Part shown: one piece after another, positions 33,313 to 43,289 of the stretch | Layout: each line of letters opens with the position of its first letter | How positions within the stretch are numbered: the stretch's first letter is position 1 | NCBI GenBank assembly: GCA_934045075.1 | Contig: OW203740.1 | Coordinates: 16,132,944 to 16,196,943 of the forward strand | Source of the DNA: Yponomeuta sedellus | Taxonomy: Eukaryota; Arthropoda; Insecta; Lepidoptera; Yponomeutidae | Direction: 5' to 3' | Length of the DNA: 64,000 bases | The notes under the pieces: model-generated | What the model saw: only the letters and a program-made list of their open reading frames with translations | Database searches by the model: none | What the model was told of the DNA's origin: nothing | Made by a program: the position numbers and the translations under genes

Positions 33313-34209
33313 ATGGACGGCTGCGATCTCGGGCGCTACACCCGCGACATGCTCCTCGAAGGCGAGCTGCCTCTCGACCTGCGGCCGCCGCCGCGGCTCT
33401 ACTTACCCCATTACCTCCGCGAAGATTACCCCCAGGACGACACGTACGTCTCCGTCGACGAGGACACGCCGGAGATCCCGCCGGCCGCGTCCAGCGACTC
33501 GGAGCGGTACGACGCGCCGTCGCCGAGCGAAAGCAAACCGTCCTCTCCGTCGAGAAAGCCGAAGCAGAAGTCCTCGTCCCAACTCATAAAGCCGCCCTAC
33601 TCCTACATTGCCCTCATCACCATGGCCATACTCCAATCGCCGCACAAAAAGCTGACCCTGAGCGGGATCTGCGAGTTTATCATGACCCGCTTTCCGTACT
33701 ACCGCGAGAAGTTCCCGGCGTGGCAGAACTCCATTCGTCACAACCTGAGCTTGAATGACTGCTTTATAAAGATACCGAGAGAGCCAGGGAACCCTGGGAA
33801 GGGTAACTACTGGACGTTAGATCCGATGGCTGAAGATATGTTTGATAATGGGAGTTTTTTGAGACGTCGAAAGCGGTATAAGAGGCCCGCTCCATCTCTG
33901 CAGCATGCCCACGCTGTGGTCGCTATGTTAGCGAGGGAGGCGTACGCGCCTCTATTGCCTCTACCATGCTATCTACCCCCTACGCCTTTACTCACCTTGC
34001 CGAGGCCACCGCCGTCGACCTTGCGACCAGTGCCCTTACCACCAAGACTGGCAGAAGTTACCGAAACGGGAAACAAAAGATCCCGTAACGGGTTTTCAAT
34101 AGAGTCCATAATCGGGGTTCAGGAGTCGGCCGTGAATACGGAGCCGCGGCGGAGTGCATTCTCGCCTCTTCATCAAGGAGGTATACCTCCGGACGACTGG
34201 GCCAGATGA
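33313..34209 (+). CDS. FoxD: Forkhead transcription factor, FoxD class (fd59A-like), complete and intronless
   Basis: A nuclear DNA-binding regulator of 298 residues. An acidic, Ser/Pro-rich N-terminus (1-88) is followed by the forkhead domain at about 91-191. The domain opens with [16 protein letters not shown], and its recognition helix is [15 protein letters not shown] (137-151) with base-contacting Asn139 and His143. It ends in basic wing 2 (RRRKRYKR, 184-191), which probably doubles as the nuclear localisation signal. The wording [16 protein letters not shown] and the [17 protein letters not shown] ending are typical of FoxD. A Pro/Leu-rich linker leads to FSIESIIG (261-268), an eh1-like motif known in FoxD proteins to recruit Groucho/TLE, so repression is inferred. 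I chose the ATG at 33313 because it has A at -3 and G at +4 and no earlier in-frame ATG was seen, although the frame is open back to at least 33175. The 5' two thirds is much more GC-rich than the flanks. It is shorter than Drosophila fd59A, with loss from the low-complexity arms. Class assignment is strong; a phylogeny would confirm it. Confidence 0.95.
   Translation: MDGCDLGRYTRDMLLEGELPLDLRPPPRLYLPHYLREDYPQDDTYVSVDEDTPEIPPAASSDSERYDAPSPSESKPSSPSRKPKQKSSSQLIKPPYSYIALITMAILQSPHKKLTLSGICEFIMTRFPYYREKFPAWQNSIRHNLSLNDCFIKIPREPGNPGKGNYWTLDPMAEDMFDNGSFLRRRKRYKRPAPSLQHAHAVVAMLAREAYAPLLPLPCYLPPTPLLTLPRPPPSTLRPVPLPPRLAEVTETGNKRSRNGFSIESIIGVQESAVNTEPRRSAFSPLHQGGIPPDDWAR
33579..33885 (+). other. FoxD: Forkhead (winged-helix) domain of FoxD
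   Basis: These codons hold the whole winged-helix fold: helix 1 ([13 protein letters not shown]), helix 2 ([12 protein letters not shown]), helix 3 ([12 protein letters not shown]), the wing-1 segment [12 protein letters not shown] and basic wing 2. No frame break or missing core residue is visible. Confidence 0.93.
34093..34116 (+). other. FoxD: eh1-like Groucho-binding motif of FoxD (FSIESIIG)
   Basis: Eight codons read FSIESIIG, matching the F-x-I-x-x-I pattern of engrailed-homology-1 motifs. FoxD proteins usually carry such a motif in the C-terminal half, where it binds Groucho/TLE corepressors. It sits 30 residues before the stop codon. Confidence 0.75.
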
Positions 34210-34830
34210 ATGTACCTGAATGGGGGACTCGGGATGTTGCCCAATCAGTTTTAGGCGTCTAGTGTTTACGTGGAACTTCCAGAAGTTCTTCTGTGCCATA
34301 TCCTATTGACTCGCGAGTAGAAGAGAAACTTTTGAGTGAATGTGATTTGTTTTTAGAGACAGTGTATTTTCTAAAAAGGTAGGTATGTGTCTCACTTTTG
34401 TTGTAAGTATATTGTGCCAAATAATGCGGAGATTATAAAGTCAACAAAAATTTTAATTAAATTAAGTTTTTAGCAATTTTACTTCACTTGCAAGAATTTC
34501 TGTAATTAAAAGATGTCAACTATGGTATCAATAAGCTTTTGTCAATACATAAGTATTAAATATGAGTACATTTTGTTGATATTTCTAAAAACCACGTTCT
34601 AAGTGTTCCAAAGGGTTACGTTATGAAAATTTAAACAAAATCTAGGTATAAATTAAATTGTAAGAACCTATTTTCAAAACTAGTCATTTCTATGTACAAA
34701 GTAACACTAACTTTTACCAAAAAATGTAAATATAGGTTGGTCTTGTAAATAACTATTTTCTAAACTAATTAGGAGCTTATTTTGTAAGTAATTTATTACC
34801 TACCTAATAAAATAGACTGGCAATACTTGT
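34210..34830 (+). other. FoxD 3' UTR (inferred)
   Basis: AT-rich sequence free of the recognised repeats follows the stop codon. The first AATAAA that could serve as a poly(A) signal is at 34806-34811. Weaker ATTAAA words lie near 34505. The boundary is inferred, not observed. Confidence 0.45.
34725..34751 (+). promoter_or_regulatory. Two Pumilio-type sites in the FoxD 3' UTR
   Basis: TGTAAATA occurs at 34725-34732 and again at 34744-34751. Both match the Pumilio/PUF consensus TGTANATA on the sense strand and lie 55-80 bases before the likely poly(A) signal. Paired sites usually mean translational repression or mRNA decay; function here is inferred. Confidence 0.4.
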
Positions 34831-35160
34831 ATGTCCCAAAAAATACCTAACTCCAAGGCGTAAAATGTAAGTATTTTGCTAAGAAACCCTACGCTATATA
34901 TAAGTAACCGAACAATCACTGTAACTAAATGTTTTAGTAGTAATATTTTTGTGAAACAATAACCAAACTAATTTGAATTAAGGTCTTATATAAAACAATT
35001 TAAAAGTGGCTCTCGTTTTTCATTCTTCGGAAAGAAAAGGCTTTTCCAAAATGGCCGCCGCCGGTACGCCGGCCGTCGGGCACCTAGCTTACAAAACACG
35101 ACGACATTTTCAGAAGCGGGAGAGAAAATGCGAATTCTGCCATGTTGGTCTAGAGGTACC
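34831..35160. other. Unique sequence downstream of FoxD
   Basis: AT-rich, then a CpG-rich stretch (ATGGCCGCCGCCGGTACGCC at 35051) opening a short frame without recognised motif. Probably not coding. Confidence 0.3.
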
Positions 35161-35162
35161 TA

Positions 35163-35290
35163 CATTGGCCTTATGCATCTACGTAATGAGATGATTATAC
35201 AGCGTCCAGTGGCATCTTCACTCACACTAGGTGGGTGTAGGGACCGCTCGGATGTTGTAGTACCTGGGACATGTTTTTATAGATGGTGTA
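35163..35290 (-). mobile_element. SINE family H tail
   Basis: TTATGCATCTACGTAATGAG and CACTAGGTGGGTGTAGGGAC. Confidence 0.6.
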
Positions 35291-35875
35291 GGCTTGATCT
35301 AGAGGTAACACGTTTTATTAATACGACTGAACTCGTTAGTTCGATTCTCACTGAAGTCCGGCGTAATTTTATTTTATGAATGTGGCTCGGTATTTGGTTT
35401 TCTGTCAGCGATAGATCTTGTCTGCTTATCATAAGATGACACCAGATGTAACTTAGGATTCTTCGGGGTTTACTTTTAGTCAAATTAACAAGTAATAAAA
35501 AAACCTTGAGAACCTTTGGGTCGGACGCGTCCCGGGGCGGCGAAGACGGCCTTATTTATATAAAATCTAGACCTTAAATTTGCCAATTTTCGCCGGTTTT
35601 CGTACTGATGATCGAGTTTTGATTTCGAAATTAAGTGTCATATTAGTTCCGATATTTCTATTACACGTATATATCCGACAGTAGCCGAGGTATATTCTAA
35701 ATCTATCAGACCTATACCTACTATAGACTAAATAAACATAGTATGAGGAGTGCTTTAAAACAATCGTGTAGGTTGGTAAATAAATAAGGTTTTTAGTGTT
35801 TTCTTTGTTTGGAATTTCTTTTGAATAAATTTTCCATTTTTATGTTTGACAAAGTTTTTGTGTATTTTCACCTGA

Positions 35876-36010
35876 CAGTAAGGCCCGCCACTGTCTTACA
35901 ATCCTCCACCAACCCGGACTTGGCCCCCGTGGTGGAGTATGGCCTAACCTTCCTGCGATGCAGGAAGAGACCCGTGCCCCAGCAGTGAGGACATACAAGG
36001 GTTGATAACG
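35876..36010 (+). mobile_element. 5S-derived SINE (family B), 5'-truncated, sense on plus
   Basis: CAGTAAGGCCCGCCACTGTC through GGGTTGATAACG; the 5S head is absent. Confidence 0.65.
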
Positions 36011-36300
36011 AAGCTTTTGTGATGAAGCGAATGAATTTAGATAATAATATTTTTTTTAGCTCTTACAATGTCTCCGCGCAAGCTCGACTGAGCGAATTTT
36101 TGTTCAAGCCATCCGTCGGGCTTTATATTCATATTCATATGAGTTTTTTTTTCGATTGACGCTTTGAAGGTTTGATGTATCACAGTGTGAGCGCGTAGAC
36201 TTTAAATTCAATTCTTGTAGTTGACATTGACATACAAATACACAACAAAATCTAGGTCCTGCTCTGTACCTAAATAATACATAGTTCATCTAGAAGCACA

Positions 36301-36672
36301 CCGCGTACTGATTGAGCGAGCAGCCTCGCGAGGCTGCCTCGCAAGGCAAATCCTCGGTCGGTCAAGACATGCCTCGCCCGAGGCAAACGCACGCGCTGCC
36401 TCGCCCGAACCGAGCGTTGTCGGTTTTTGTCGATGCTCAAAGGCGCCTCAGTACGTTTGCCGCGCTCATTCAAGACGGTAGTGTTTTGCCTCGCTTATTC
36501 GTTGCGTGTTAGTTGTGTTAAACTGAGCGTCGATGCTCATGTGGCTCGGTCTTGCCGCGCGAGGCAGCCTCGGATTAGAAAACTTACAGACCGAGGCCGC
36601 CTCGTGCGGCATGCGTACAGCGGCAAATATCCGAGGCAGCCTCGCGAGGCTGCTCGCTCAATCAGTACGCGG
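36301..36672. mobile_element. GC-rich terminal-inverted-repeat element, unclassified
   Basis: Ends pair over about 41 bases: CCGCGTACTGATTGAGCGAG at the left and CTCGCTCAATCAGTACGCGG at the right, each followed inward by CAGCCTCGCGAGGCTG. The interior is full of GAGGC/GCCTC words in both orientations. No target duplication is obvious. Open frames cross it but carry no domain. Probably a non-autonomous DNA transposon. Confidence 0.65.
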
Positions 36673-36949
36673 CTAATTACAGAGAATTTTGAATTTAATA
36701 CTACCTGTTTGATAAATCTATATAATTATGCGACTGGTTCGAAACCCGTTTCATTAATTAAATTTTTCGTTCTTAAAAATTGGAAAAATTAATGTTGTTT
36801 TATAAAATTATAACAAACACCTATGGTGCATGTCAACTTAAGAATTGTCATGTGAATCTATAATAGGTAATGAAATAAAACATGCCTTCATAGGCAACTC
36901 ACACTCTCTGGGACGTCTGTGGGAACACAGGGCTTAAGAGGAGTTGGAG

Positions 36950-37080
36950 TTCTTTTGTCCATTTTTTCTCCAAAATGATCTAGATTTTAAAATGGACACC
37001 TAGTTTGACTTGTAACGTTCATTAAGCCGCAGTATCTGCGCTACTTTGAATAAAACCTTTTCATTTCATTTCATTTCATT
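36950..37080 (+). mobile_element. LINE 3'-end-like repeat with TTTCA tail
   Basis: ATTTTAAAATGGACACCTAG and ATAAAACCTTTTCATTTCAT, ending in (TTTCA)n. Confidence 0.55.
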
Positions 37081-37234
37081 AAATTTTTATGTGAAATTCG
37101 TGCTTTACGCGCTTTATCAATGTTGCACCCTATTTAAAAAAACAGTGTGAGGTTTTGGACCATATATCCACCCTTGTAAGTATGTCAAACAGCCATGGAG
37201 GGTAGACCAACATGTCAGAAAGACCACGTAATAA

Positions 37235-37455
37235 ATAGGCATTCAGACGGCGAAATTAAAGTAGAGCTGGGCTGCGTCAGTCGAATTCACTCGGATTGGT
37301 GGGTAAGACTCACCACCGAGTGGTAGAGACGGTGGCCTAGGAGACGGTGGAGAGATGAACTCAACCAACATCTGCTGGAGTGGCCTGTTGTGGCCCAGGA
37401 CCAAAAAGCCTAGACTGAAGTGGCAAAGGTCTTTGCCCAGCAGTAGGAAACAAAC
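37235..37455 (+). pseudogene. C-terminal remnant of a non-LTR retrotransposon ORF2
   Basis: One frame reads RRRWRDELNQHL, WPVVAQDQKA, stop, TEVAKVFAQQ, stop. This is the usual end of insect LINE reverse-transcriptase proteins (Arg-Trp-Arg-Asp-Glu/Asp, then Ala-Gln-Asp and Ala-Gln-Gln). The in-frame TAG stands where the family normally has Trp, so the copy is dead. Confidence 0.6.
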
Positions 37456-37459
37456 ATAA

Positions 37460-38255
37460 AGGAGGGTAAAAAAATATTAATGCAATACATTTATTCGAAA
37501 CTGAAACAAAGCAGCATTTAAAAATGGGCTAGTTGATAAATGTTCAAAGGCACAAACGAAAAACGGAATTGCGAGTTTTTGAGGTAACCCTTTTGGTTTT
37601 AACTTTAATTACTAGCTGACCCTATAAGTAAGTAACACAACCCTAGGTATCATCCAACATAGTAGTTGAAAAAAGATAAAAGTTTACGTTTTAATTGTAA
37701 AATCGCCCGTAACGTAACGGGAGTAGAGTGCTCGGGTGTAAAGGTTGATGTGGTGCCGACTTTACTCTAAACGCGTCCCAAAATCGTCGTGGGCGGCCCC
37801 AGATCTCGGCAAACAGCAAACATTGGCCGTGCTGTGGCATGTTGGAGGAGCGGATTATCCCGTCTGCACTATCAGTCAGCTGGTGATAGCGGACTGGTTA
37901 CGGCACGGGGACTTTAGTGAGAGGCTTGGGAGGTCTGAGCGATTCCTGGACATGGTCTGAGCGAAACCTATTTACCCAATTTTAGATTTCTCGTACAAAT
38001 CATCTCTGAGAAAGGTCGCGGACAGACATACGGACAGACAGAGATATGGAGGGACATGTAATAACTATATTGACCACGGAAACCTAAAAATGTGTACGCA
38101 CATCACCTCATCACATATCGATGAGATTTCATAATATCACACCCCGTTTTGGATCTTGTTTCAGTAAGCTTAAATGAAAACTTTAAGTAGCTTTTACTAA
38201 AGTGCTAAAGTTGTATGACACATACCTGAGATTCAATTCTCTATATTCAATTCTA
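37460..38255. other. No gene recognised; possible Helitron-like end at 37610
   Basis: ACTAGCTGACCC at 37611 could be a reversed Helitron-like end. A 71-codon frame at 37745-37960 (+) has no recognisable motif. Confidence 0.25.
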
Positions 38256-38261
38256 CTTCCT

Positions 38262-38394
38262 TCTCCAATATATTAGAAGAGATCACTTTAAGTGATAAGA
38301 CTGCCGTCTGTCCTCTTAGGTTAAGAAATATCTGTGTAGTTTCCATTTTTGCGTACGATAAAGTGTTCTTTATCTATCTATATTAAAAAAACGT
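38262..38394 (+). mobile_element. LINE 3'-end fragment
   Basis: AGAAGAGATCACTTTAAGTG, GTTAAGAAATATCTGTGTAG and TTCTTTATCTATCTATATT match 53655-53745 and, inverted, 61163-61320. Confidence 0.55.
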
Positions 38395-38399
38395 TGCCC

Positions 38400-39515
38400 T
38401 AAATTTCGTAATAACCGTAGTTCCTTGGTCTTAATTTCGTAATCTTCAGTCAACATTTTCCCAACTTCTCAGGCTGCTGAAAAAACCAACCCGATTTCAC
38501 AATAATGTCATCAAGTATTTACGTTCTAATTATTCTCAAACTACATAAACATCATGAGACGACTTTTCTCTGTATATTCTGTATTTATTAAGTACCTACT
38601 AACTATGCCCGTGACTTCGTTCACGTATGCAAAAGCACCAATACATAATTTGTCTAATTCAGAAATAATCTTGCTCCTTATAGTCTTTAGAAGCTCCTGA
38701 GTGTGATACTAATAAATTAAATGTTTTTACAAATCGAATTTGCAAAAAGTGTCTATACAATCTCTCAATAATTTTTTTTTCGGTATTATTTTTTATGTTT
38801 ATGACTTTTGTTTTAAAAAGCTATTTATTTGACTTCTTTTTTTTCAAGTAATCACATATTCATCATAGTTTAGTTATTTCTGGATGATAATACATCTTCT
38901 GTAAATTTGAAAACATTTATTCTTTATATGTATATAGAATAAATAGTTTAAATATTATATCGAATACTAGCGGACCCAAAAGACGTTGTCCTGCATGCAG
39001 CCCCATCTGCTAGGCTGATTTGTAAAACTTACAATGAAATAATTTAAGACCTTGAAATTAACAATGGTTTTCAATTGTTATTTTCAAGGTCACATAAGAA
39101 GATTATGTGACCGTGTTACAGCTATTTGTAGCTGATAATGTCATGACCGCTTTTCAAGTAACGAATAAACAAGTGTCGCAAGGACGAAAAACCTTACAAA
39201 CAGACATAAATTTTATATTTGTTAGTAGATAATAGTAGTATTTGCTAGAGACACACATTGATGTGCCCATTTAAAAACATTGCGACAGTTTTTTTGATAG
39301 CACTCACACTTTTTGGTGTCTTGAGTCGGTTGGTAAACTTTGTTATCAGACTATGATGATACGCCGAGCCTTTTATATTTCTGCTATTGTTTGGGTGGTG
39401 TAATTTTAGAACAAGGTGGCAAATAAAACGACGTATTTTTGCAGAGCTTTCGTAATTAGAGCAGGGCTTATTGTACGGAATCAAGTAGACATCATAACAT
39501 CACATCTCACTAATA
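38400..39515. other. No gene; two Helitron-like end fragments
   Basis: CCCGTGACTTCGTTCACGTA near 38609 and ACTAGCGGACCCAAAAGACG at 38967 resemble reversed Helitron-like 3' ends. The rest is AT-rich. Confidence 0.3.
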
Positions 39516-39517
39516 TT

Positions 39518-39905
39518 ATAAAAACCTATTTAGAGGCTAAAAATTCCACCCATGCCGGGATTCGAACCCGCAACCTCTGGCTATCCGTGCCAGCGCTCTT
39601 CCAATTAGGCTAATGGGCGACTAACCGGCATCAGTGAAATTTCGAACCTCTTTACACTATTCTCTGTATTACGTACAGGCAGCGACATCTGGCTTAAGTA
39701 AATTGCATCACTTACAGCCCCGACTACCTACTTTGCAGTTAGGTTTTTACATCGGAAATGATATCACGTTGATGTGAATTAATGTTGCGGGTTTGAATCC
39801 CGGCATGGGTGGAATTTTTAGCCTCTAAATAGGTTTTTAAAATTGTCCTTAGCACGGGTTATGCGCATTAAAAATAAAAATAGTAAAATCATGTGGGTAC
39901 AGTGA
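39518..39905. mobile_element. Family A SINE, inverted pair with tail-to-head junction
   Basis: A minus copy (39518-39780) is followed by the 3' part of a plus copy (from TGCGGGTTTGAATCCCGGCA). This continues through AATAGTAAAATCATGTGGGT into the first bases of another copy. Confidence 0.7.
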
Positions 39906-40002
39906 TATCATTTCCGTGGTTATATCATTCTATTGACAAAATATGTAAGTGTAAGTCTCAAGAGTCAGAAGCTAACAATTTACTTTAAAACAATAAAAAC
40001 TT

Positions 40003-40234
40003 ATCGACCAGATAGGGGATGTATTAGCAAAAGGAAAGATAAAAAGTACCCGGAACCAGCGTGCGCGCATGCAACGACTTATGAACGTTGATGAAGCGAA
40101 GGTGATCTGTCAGGATCGTGGCAAGTGGCAGTCTCTGCCTACCCCTCTGGGATACAGGCGTGAGGTTATGTATGTATGTATGTATGTATGTATGTATGTA
40201 TGTATGTATGTATGTATGTATGTATGTATGTATG

Positions 40235-40264
<30 letters not shown>
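40003..40264 (+). mobile_element. SINE-like repeat, family G, with expanded TATG tail
   Basis: AGATAGGGGATGTATTAGCA, then GATGAAGCGAAGGTGATCTG and TCTGGGATACAGGCGTGAGG, then about 24 TATG units (40167-40264). Confidence 0.7.
40167..40264. repeat. (TATG)n microsatellite, about 24 units
   Basis: Uninterrupted tetranucleotide array forming the 3' tail of the family G element. Confidence 0.95.
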
Positions 40265-40265
<1 letters not shown>

Positions 40266-40531
40266 TAAAAACTTGACTGGAGGGCTGCGCCGGCCAGCTA
40301 TTATAAAGAAGTATTGTAATAAAATACCTTGAATACTTGTCTAGATCCCAGAAGCAGAAACGCAAAATAAACATCATTTGTTTCTCAGACTGAAACAAGG
40401 CCATAATCAGGGTTTTGCAAAGATAATGTTTGTCCAACAATCAGTAGGTTATTGTATGCGACATTGTTGCGAATCCTAGCAGATCTCAATGTTGACTTTG
40501 GAGACGCTACGAAGAATTCAGTGTCAATATT

Positions 40532-40692
40532 TAATTCGGCATTACATGTGAAATTATGTTAGTGGAAATAAACTGCTTACAGTTGGTACATACTTGCGAT
40601 GTATAGTCTGCGCTAGTAGCAAATTCCATAATTGTACAATCATTCGGCCTTACATGTGAAATTATGTTAGTGGAAATACACTGCTTACAGTA
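40532..40692. repeat. Two-copy tandem duplication, 111-bp period
   Basis: Fifty bases starting ATTCGGCATTACATGTGAAA recur at 40643 with two differences. Confidence 0.85.
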
Positions 40693-40831
40693 GGTATATT
40701 CTATGTCTATAAACATAGTACCAAACACATACACACATACCTAAGGGCACGCCTGCGTAGTATACAGTTTTGCCTAAGAACGTTCTCGGAATTTCATGCC
40801 TACCTCTTTCGTTTCTTGAAAATATTGTAAA

Positions 40832-41036
40832 ACTAGCTGTGCCCCGCGGTGTTACACAAGGTTTATCGATTTTTCCATAGGAATAAGATATTTTCCCGCA
40901 ATAAAACATAGCTTATGTGTTAATTCAGACTGTCAGCTAGGTCCATACCAAATTTTGATAACTTCGCTCCAGCCGTTTAGACTTGAAGAAGTAACAAACA
41001 TACACACTCACAAACTTTCGCCTTTATAATATTATA
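40832..41036 (-). mobile_element. Helitron-like non-autonomous element
   Basis: Reversed 3' end ACTAGCTGTGCCCCGCGGTG on the left and reversed 5' end CTTTCGCCTTTATAATATTA on the right; it lies against a family A copy. Confidence 0.6.
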
Positions 41037-41600
41037 CTATTTTTATTTTTAATGCACTAATCCGTGCTAAGGACAAATTTAAAAACCTATTTAGAGGCTA
41101 AAAATTTCACCCATGCCGGGATTCGAACCCGCAACCTCTGGCTATCCGTGCCAGCGCTCTTCCAATTGAGCCAATGGGCGACTCACCGGCAACAGTGAAA
41201 TTAAGAACCTCTTTACACTATTCTCTGTATTAGGTACAGGCAGCGACATCTGGCTTAAGCAAATTGCATCACTTACAGCCCCGACTACCTACTTTGCAGT
41301 TAGGTTTAACATCGGAACGATATCACTGTACCCATATTATGATTATACTATTTTTATTTTTAATGCTAAGGACAAATTTAAAAACCTATTTAGGGGCTAA
41401 AAATTTCACCCATGTCGGGATTCTAACCCGCAACCTCTGGCTATCCGTGCCAGCGCTCTTCCAGTTGAGCCAATGGGCGACTCACCGGCATCAGTGAAAT
41501 TTCGGACCTCTTTACTATAAATGGTAAAATTTTTTTTTTAATGCACTAACCCGTGCTAAGGACAATTTTAAAAACCTATTTGGCGGTTAAAAATCCCGCG
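41036..41600 (-). mobile_element. Family A SINE tandem multimer
   Basis: Two minus copies in head-to-tail order (41036-41340, then 41341-41515), then a third tail fragment (41540-41600). The first join reads TATTATGATTATACTATTTT. Confidence 0.75.
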
Positions 41601-41696
41601 ACCTTTGGTAAAAAAATCAAGTTTTCAAGGACCCACGATGAGATTTTTGTCGATTATATTAACCGTTTACCTTACCAGTGACCCAGGCACTGCAGC

Positions 41697-41790
41697 GACC
41701 GTGTGGTCCCTTCACCCATCTAGTGTGAGTGAAGGTGCCTCTGCACTCTACATAAATCATTTCTTTACGTAGAAGTAAAGGCCTAGGTTT
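41697..41790 (+). mobile_element. SINE family H tail
   Basis: GGTCCCTTCACCCATCTAGT and GTGAAGGTGCCTCTGCACTC. Confidence 0.6.
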
Positions 41791-41817
41791 TTATTATCTT
41801 AACACTATTCCCTAAGA

Positions 41818-42122
41818 GCGGTGGTAGCCCGGCGGGTAGAACAATGGACTCGGAAGCGAAAGAGCTAGGTTCGATTCTCAGTGCGGGCAGGTACCATTGA
41901 CTTGGTTTTCTATGTTAGGTGCATTTGTGGAGTTATATTAACAATACCACTCGCTAATATCGTGAGAAACCTGAGTGTCTGAGGCGTTCAAAAACCTCAG
42001 CGCTTGAAAAAACCTCAGTGATTGCCAATCCGCGGTGGGCACGCGTGATAATTAAGCCCGTACACTCTCTCTGAGAGAAAGCCTGTGCCCTGCAGTGAGA
42101 CGTTTATAGGCAACATAAAAAA
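41818..42122 (+). mobile_element. SINE family D, full length
   Basis: Head GCGGTGGTAGCCCGGCGGGT, B box GGTTCGATTCTC, core CAATACCACTCGCTAATATC, and tail CCTGCAGTGAGACGTTTATA. Confidence 0.75.
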
Positions 42123-42124
42123 AA

Positions 42125-42915
42125 CTTTATTTCCTAACCGTCGGTTACTTAACAGCATACAACATTAATTTCGCACCTAATGAATTCCACTTCCGTCAAC
42201 CTTTAAGGTAGCAAGGAGTCCTTTACAAACTAATAGACAGGGCGTGCGAAGTCGAACAAAAAAATTAAGCAACATCACACACACAATTGAGCAAGCGAAA
42301 AACAGCGCACGCCTTGGTTAATTTTAACAATGTATTTCATGTCATTGTGTCCTTGAAGAGAGACTCTGTGGACATAGATGATTTATCGTACGGAAATACG
42401 AAGACAAGCCTTTGTGTTCATGTTTAGAATTGAACAAAGTTTGCTTAACAGCGTACAAAGTGGTATATTACACAGTATGGAATAAACTACAGAACTTATT
42501 TAATTAATTAATATTTTTTAGCAAACCATGTATAAAGTAGGAAACTTAAGTAGAAACTACTCTACCTAGTTGTGTAACAGTTATTTTACTGGGCTGGGCA
42601 TAACACATTAGACTTATTACTTAGGATAAAATATGTACAATTTTATCTACATTCGGTTAACCGTTATGAAAGGCAGGTGCATCCCACTTCTTTACATTTA
42701 TTAGTTAAAAAAAAATAATTAACCGAGGTTTTAACTCAAGTTATTTAATCAATATAAAATAGTTCTATCTAATATTTAAATATTAAATACAATTATTTTC
42801 TATTTATAGGTACTTGTAACATTATTGTAATGTTAACGCCACACTTATGTTAAATGTTGAAATAAATTTACACAAAATATAAATATAATAAATATATTAA
42901 ACTTTCACTGAAAAT
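42125..42915. other. No feature recognised
   Basis: AT-rich unique sequence; no exon or repeat family assigned. Confidence 0.35.
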
Positions 42916-42917
42916 TA

Positions 42918-43281
42918 AGCGCTCGTGGCCTACGCGAACCGAGTGATTGAAATCAATCACTTGAGTTAAGCAACAATAGGCGCGGTCAGGTGCAAGATAG
43001 TTGACCGCTCCGTGACTACCGCTAGTGGCATTATTCGGAGCATTTCCGTGCTTCGCAAGGCACGTAAAGACGTTGGTGCCGGCTGTCATGTAATGGCAGT
43101 CTTTAAGTCATGTCAGAGGCCTTACGGACGACTTGATAACTTCTGAAAGTAAGGCCCGCCACTGTTTTACAATCCTCCACCAACCCGAACTTGGCCCCCG
43201 TGGTGGAGTTTGACCTAACCTTCCTGCGATGCAGGAAGAGAACCGTGCCTCAGTAATGGGAACATACAAGGGTTGATAACG
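42918..43281 (+). mobile_element. 5S-rRNA-derived SINE (family B), full length, sense on plus
   Basis: Sense strand begins AGCGCTCGTGGCCTACGCGA. It then has AGTTAAGCAACAATAGGCGC and GGTCAGGTGCAAGATAGTTG, followed by ACCGCTCCGTGACTACCGC. These correspond in order to the 5S rRNA internal promoter region (A box AAGCA-x-CG-GGC and C box GGATGGGTGACCG). A non-5S body follows to GGGTTGATAACG. Confidence 0.72.
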
Positions 43282-43289
43282 GAACGATA

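Noticed and set aside
33403..33741. Antisense frame of 112 codons over FoxD
   Set aside because: Arg-rich shadow caused by the GC-rich codons of the forkhead gene.
35006..35194. Open frame after FoxD with a CpG-rich start
   Set aside because: It runs into a SINE fragment and has no recognisable motif, so it is likely chance.
40024..40440. Open frame with repeated Tyr-Ile-His-Thr
   Set aside because: Translation of the TATG microsatellite, read on the minus strand.
42918..43030. Possible 5S rRNA gene
   Set aside because: Only the internal promoter region is 5S-like. The ends differ, the sequence continues into a non-5S body, and copies are dispersed.
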